Below are positions 60,413 through 64,000 of a stretch of 64,000 bases of DNA, one piece after another. The stretch spans positions 1 through 64,000 of the forward strand of contig NW_026252088.1 in assembly GCF_025399195.1 (NCBI RefSeq). The letters are read 5' to 3'. Below the pieces are notes generated by a model that did no database searches, was not told the origin of the DNA, and saw only the letters and a program-made list of their open reading frames with translations. How positions within the stretch are numbered: position 1 is the first letter of the stretch; every line of letters begins with the position of its first letter. The stretch comes from Umbelopsis ramanniana AG (taxonomy: Eukaryota > Mucoromycota > Umbelopsidomycetes > Umbelopsidales > Umbelopsidaceae). Made by a program: the position numbers and the translations under genes.

Positions 60413-60750
60413 ATGTCTGCTACTGAAGCTACCAACACTGCTGGTAAGGAACATGGTTGAAGAGGTTGACGCAAAACACGTTTGATCTAATGGTATTGAA
60501 CTTTGGTGGGTGACACGCAGAACTTACACCTCAGGACCAAGCTGTCGAGGAACCTACCGCTCAGGTCACGGCTGATACCGGAGCTGCTCCAGCAACCACT
60601 AAGACAGACAAGAAGAATGAGTTTTTCGACAAGATCAAGCATAGCTTTGACAAATTGGTCCGTCCTAACAAGAACAAGACCAAGGCTGCTGCTACTGAAG
60701 CTCCGGTTACCGAAGCTACCTCTGAACCCGTCAGCGCCGCCACTGAATAA
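60413..60750 (+). CDS. Small Ala/Thr-rich protein, family not recognised
   Basis: Two exons, 60413-60443 and 60521-60750, give 86 residues. The ends are Ala/Thr/Glu-rich and look disordered. The middle is an amphipathic, basic helix, NEFFDKIKHSFDKLVRPNKN. Codon choice is narrow (GCT, ACC, GAA, AAG), unlike several neighbours, and a good TATA box with a pyrimidine leader precedes it; both suggest strong expression. It has no signal peptide or catalytic motif. I do not know its function; a cytosolic, stress- or growth-linked protein is only a guess. A perfect 51-base tandem duplication lies about 130 bases downstream. Confidence 0.7.
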
Positions 60751-61719
60751 ATTTCGCAACCTTCAAAGTCGGTTTTCCATCCACTTGTGTAGCTTAAATT
60801 TTGCCCCCACTATAACTAGTTTTACTGTTCTGCTCAGTTCCATCTCATACTTTTTTTCCACACTTTTTAATAATAATGGCGATGTAGCGCCCTCTTTATG
60901 CGAATAATGTACTGAAGTAAGCCTTGAAATTGATGTAGCGCCCTCTTTATGCGAATAATGTACTGAAGTAAGCCTTGAAATTATTTTTTCTTGGCTAAAT
61001 TGTCAAATCAACCTTAGTCTACGGTGATAATAAACTCAAAGTATTTTAATGTTATTCCTTGTTTATATGCGCCCTATCCAATCACACAAGGGGGATATGA
61101 CGAGTGGGAGGGTCGGATGGTTGGGAGGGTCTTGCCCCAAGACATTAAGTACCCCAGTAGGTCTTATCGCCACAGGAGATAGACAGGGAGGGACTGAAAG
61201 AGTTTCTCACTGTATCGCATGAATCTCAGGACGCGCCATTTTGCCTGCCCCAGCCACTTTTCGGGTTAGGGGAACGCGATGGCGTGTACAGACCTGTTCT
61301 GGAACATGGCTGCCTGATTAGGGTACTCCATCGTATCGTCGTCTGGAATTTAGAGCCCGCATGGTCCCCCGTTGGTCACTCCCACAAATTTGTTAAAAAT
61401 TAATCGTACCATTCTTGCAGTATCGTCATCAAACTTTCTTTCCATTCGATTCGATGGCATGCCTTTATTGGAAAGTCTTTACAAGTGATGATATTATTTC
61501 CACCATACCCAGTAAGGTGGTTCGTGTAAGAAAAAAAAAAAAAAGGAAAAGCAATATTATGAAATACAGGCTTCTGATAGAAGCGAGTGAGTTTTGTGTG
61601 TAAAAAAAAAAAGAATGTAGAGTAAGTGCGAGCAAAAGTCAAAGAAAAGCAAAAACAGCAGAGGAAAAAAATTTGTACAGAAGTAGAAGGAACAAAAGTA
61701 ATTAAAATGGGGAAGATCG
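60751..61719. other. Intergenic region with a tandem duplication and a GC-rich block
   Basis: These 969 bases follow the small gene and precede the stop of the F-box gene. They include the 51-base duplication and a GC-rich, non-coding block at about 61075-61390. A and T runs lie near 61530 and 61600. No ORF with coding character was seen. Confidence 0.5.
60881..60982. repeat. Perfect 51-base tandem duplication
   Basis: Bases 60881-60931 repeat exactly at 60932-60982. Each unit starts GATGTAGCGCCCTC and ends CCTTGAAATT. It lies in the 3' UTR or just past the end of the small Ala/Thr-rich gene and looks recent, since no mismatch is present. Confidence 0.9.
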
Positions 61720-63404
61720 TTATAATTTGCCTTCAGCTGTGGCTTTGGCAACGGCAGCAGCAGCGGAAGCAACTCCACCAGCAAGCAAAGGTTGGACAAT
61801 ATCAGCTTGGGATGTGCCATCTTCCACTCTCCACATCCACCATGGACCGCCGTATTCTTCATCACCCCATCGGCCACATAGACCCATGGGTAGGATAAAG
61901 CGACCAGAGTATTCCCAAGTCTCAGAGGAATCAATGTAGGTCTTCTCCCAGGTCATCTGGCCACCTTCAGAATCATCGACCAATCCAGTGATGGTAAATG
62001 CTCCTAAATTGTCAGAGCCGTGACCTTCAAATCGTGTCAATGGGCTCGATCGAAGGTGCTGAGAAGGAAATGGATGTGCCACGTTGTAAGTGGCGTGATC
62101 GTCTGAAGGGCTAGTCTGCTCATCATCCAATGGAACTCTCCGTAACGTTAAGCGCATGGGGCCATCAAACCAATCTTCTCTTCGTCCATTAGACCGGTCA
62201 GAGGCAAGACTATCATCGGGATCCAAGAAGGAGTAGTAACCCATCCATTCGCCTTCCACCAGATAGGCATCACTAATGTAATGCTCCTTGGAGGCAAATC
62301 CAGTTGATTCATATCGATTGACTACGGTGGGCGGACAAACGTCGCCACTTTGTAATGAGTGGCGTTGTTCCCATCCGCTACGGCTTTCATCTAGACTGGC
62401 CTGGAACAGTTCCCGTTCATAACGCCGCAAAAATTCAACGTCAAACATGTGAGACGACACTTGAAAAAGAGGGATCGGCGTGCATCCAGGAATGGCATCA
62501 TAAATATCTGGATGTTGAGCAAAGATAGTGACGAAAAATAAATGCAAAGCACTGGTTAGACCATCTTGAGCGGGGTGGAAAGCCAAAGTTTTCGAGTCAG
62601 CCATCGGGTTGAAAACATTCGAGTCAGCGTCAAAATTATAGGCAAATTGACTGAGTTCAGGGGAAACAAGTTGCGTAGGTTGTTCGGAAGTGAGGAATCG
62701 AGTCAAAGTAAAGTCTAAACGAACAGGTAAATATAACTGAAACCATCATGCAATGCGCTGTGAACGGAACAAGCTGCTTACCATAGTTCACTAGCACAGA
62801 AAGAATCGGTAAACAGATTGGGTAAGTTGCACGGTCTTGGAATCGACCCAAGCGGAATGCGGCAATAGCGGCCATGTGGACTTGGTGTTCAAGAATGTGA
62901 GCCATGTTCTTTTCATCTGCAGAATGAATGACTGGCGTGAGTGGAATGGGTGGGGGATAAAAAAAAAGGGGGAGGCCTAGGACGCATACCGTGCTCAGTA
63001 ATCATATCCCAAAGGCATTCCCAATCGACCGTGTCTAACCAGGCGACTCTACCGGTTGTCGTACATGCTTGGACACCTGATGCACAATGTCGCAGCGCTC
63101 GACAACGACGTTTTAACGTGGCTTTACAATTGTAATCGATATGTAATCGTCTTCGGTAAATAGCGGCTGTATCAAACAACGCCGAGAAAGCATGTTGCCA
63201 TATTGAATTTCGCTTGTCGTGGTGAATGATATAATTCAAATGTTGACAAGAAGCAGCCAAATTCAGCAAGTCGGTTGGAAATATCGTGGAGGAGGATGTG
63301 GCGACGCTGAGGATGATTTCGAGTAAGACTTCGTAAGGTAATGAGAGTAATGGTGAAGCGTTGTGTATAAGCAGCGGCGGCTGCGTATATGAGGGTTGCA
63401 GCAT
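61720..63404 (-). CDS. F-box domain protein
   Basis: A 514-residue protein. Exons in reading order: 63404-62990, 62916-62782, 62714-61720. The F-box is near the N-terminus: LLSLPYEVLLEIILSVA, then LLNLAASCQHLNYIIHHDKR and SIWQHAF. F-box proteins bind Skp1 and bring substrates to an SCF ubiquitin ligase. The rest has no recognised repeat (no WD40, Kelch or LRR). It holds WF, WW and GY-rich segments such as GEWMGYYSFLDPDDSLA and GRFILPMGLCGRWGDEEYGG, and ends with an Ala-rich tail. It therefore belongs to the broad class of fungal F-box proteins with an uncharacterised C-terminal substrate part. The ATG at 63404 is the first in frame after the upstream stop context. Confidence 0.8.
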
Positions 63405-63904
63405 TGGGTGAAGAGGGAATGGCAAGAGAGAGAGAAGTCTAAGGGAAGAGAGAGGAATCCTCCTATTAAAAGAAAAACGACAGAAGCCAAAAAAAAAAAA
63501 AAGGAAAAAGGGTAGGGGAAAGGTCTAGATCGCACTCTCCGTTTTGGGAAAGGTTCAATGCCTTGTACAAATGGTGTGTTTTGTGAACGGGTCTAAAGAA
63601 GTACGCCCCGGGATTCCATTTAGCCTAGCTAAAAAGTAGAGTAGATTGACTTTGATGGCAGTGCCTAAGGCTACAAAGCAACAATGAAGAGATGGACACC
63701 ATTGCCTTTTCCTCCACACAACACCTTCTTCAAACAATGGAACGCCGCTGTGGAGCCAATCAGCACTCATCTTGTCAGATTAAGCAATGGCGCTCGATCC
63801 TTTTCCCCATTGCACGTTTTTAAATCAGGTCAGGTGATACAACTTTTTGGAAACCAGTTGTGTACCATGGGCCTGCCTAGCGCTCTCATCTACCCATCCC
63901 CCCC
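63405..63904. promoter_or_regulatory. Divergent promoter region of the F-box gene and the last gene
   Basis: The 500 bases hold A runs near 63490 and a CCAAT-like CCAATC near 63757. No gene was seen. Confidence 0.35.
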
Positions 63905-64000
63905 ATGCCTCGATTAGAAGAAGTCGAACAAGGTCTGTTGGAATCTCACCATACCATTACGAAACACGCCACCTCCATATGGACCGACTTTAAAGTCAGT
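63905..64000 (+). CDS. Start of an unidentified gene (3' partial)
   Basis: An ATG at 63905 opens MPRLEEVEQGLLESHHTITK and reaches ...SIWTDFK before a possible donor GTCAGT at 63995-64000. Only 30 residues are seen. They are acidic to neutral and helical-looking, without a signal peptide. No family can be named. The gene continues beyond the window. Confidence 0.5.
   Translation, partial: MPRLEEVEQGLLESHHTITKHATSIWTDFKVS

Noticed and set aside
1-64000. Search for CRISPR arrays, rRNA, tRNA, insertion sequences and virus-like elements
   Set aside because: No regularly spaced repeats, no terminal inverted or long terminal repeats, no reverse transcriptase, integrase or transposase motifs, and no recognisable RNA gene cores were found by eye; a tRNA scan by software was not possible.

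Overview
The window reads as nuclear DNA of an early-diverging fungus, most likely a member of Mucoromycota. The evidence is dense genes on both strands, many short GT-AG introns (roughly 50 to 130 bases), moderate AT content, and a gene set that includes complex I subunits and assembly factors, a GCP5-like gamma-tubulin complex protein, a p67phox/NoxR-like regulator, PARN, elongin A, a fungal myosin-I, a SUR2-type hydroxylase and RAX1. The phylum is inferred from gene content, not shown by any one sequence. I found no rRNA, tRNA, CRISPR array, insertion sequence or recognisable transposon or virus-like element. All splice sites were read by eye and checked for reading phase.

Layout. 1-3777 (+): C-terminal part of a large NTPase-TPR protein resembling soluble adenylyl cyclase. 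4156-5575: COX13 (-) and NDUFB7 (+), divergent from one short promoter with two CRE-like sites. 5720-11649 (-): a 1,749-residue sacsin/NO VEIN-type ATPase that ends in an HExxH motif. 12376-16616: lumazine synthase (-), an EFM4-like methyltransferase (+) and PGS1 (+). 16622-20543 (-): GCP5-like protein. 20694-23181 (+): mitochondrial GatB. 24090-24297 (-): possible 43-residue zinc-knuckle gene. 24973-26996 (-): DNAJC7-like TPR/J protein. 28684-32936 (+): amino-acid permease, sepiapterin-reductase-like SDR, TIMMDC1-like Tim17-family protein. 33192-34132 (-): RsfS. 34243-35401 (+): Abraxas-like MPN protein. 35692-37864 (-): CCT8. 38995-40904 (+): NoxR/p67phox-like. 41375-46281 (-): myosin-I. 46943-48328 (+): SUR2. 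49048-49433 (-): borealin/Nbl1-like. 49581-52830 (+): elongin A then NDUFAF7. 53023-54144 (-): Bax-inhibitor-like membrane protein. 54723-55966 (+): RAX1-like. 56133-56876 (-): secreted repeat protein. 57409-60247 (+): PARN. 60413-60750 (+): small Ala/Thr-rich protein. 61720-63404 (-): F-box protein. 63905 to the end (+): start of an unidentified gene.

Themes. Many of the genes are nuclear-encoded mitochondrial functions: COX13, NDUFB7, PGS1, GatB, RsfS, the TIMMDC1-like protein and NDUFAF7. Three of these act on complex I. Genes are packed tightly: convergent stop codons lie 5 bases apart (PGS1/GCP5), and divergent pairs share 110 to 220 bases (RsfS/Abraxas, GCP5/GatB, COX13/NDUFB7). The most unusual items are the Abraxas homologue, whose partner DUB would be BRCC36; the metzincin-like HExxHxxExxH motif at the end of the sacsin-like ATPase; the 8-nt micro-exon in the permease; two GC-AG introns; and the tiny zinc-knuckle gene. 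None of these proves a wholly new system.
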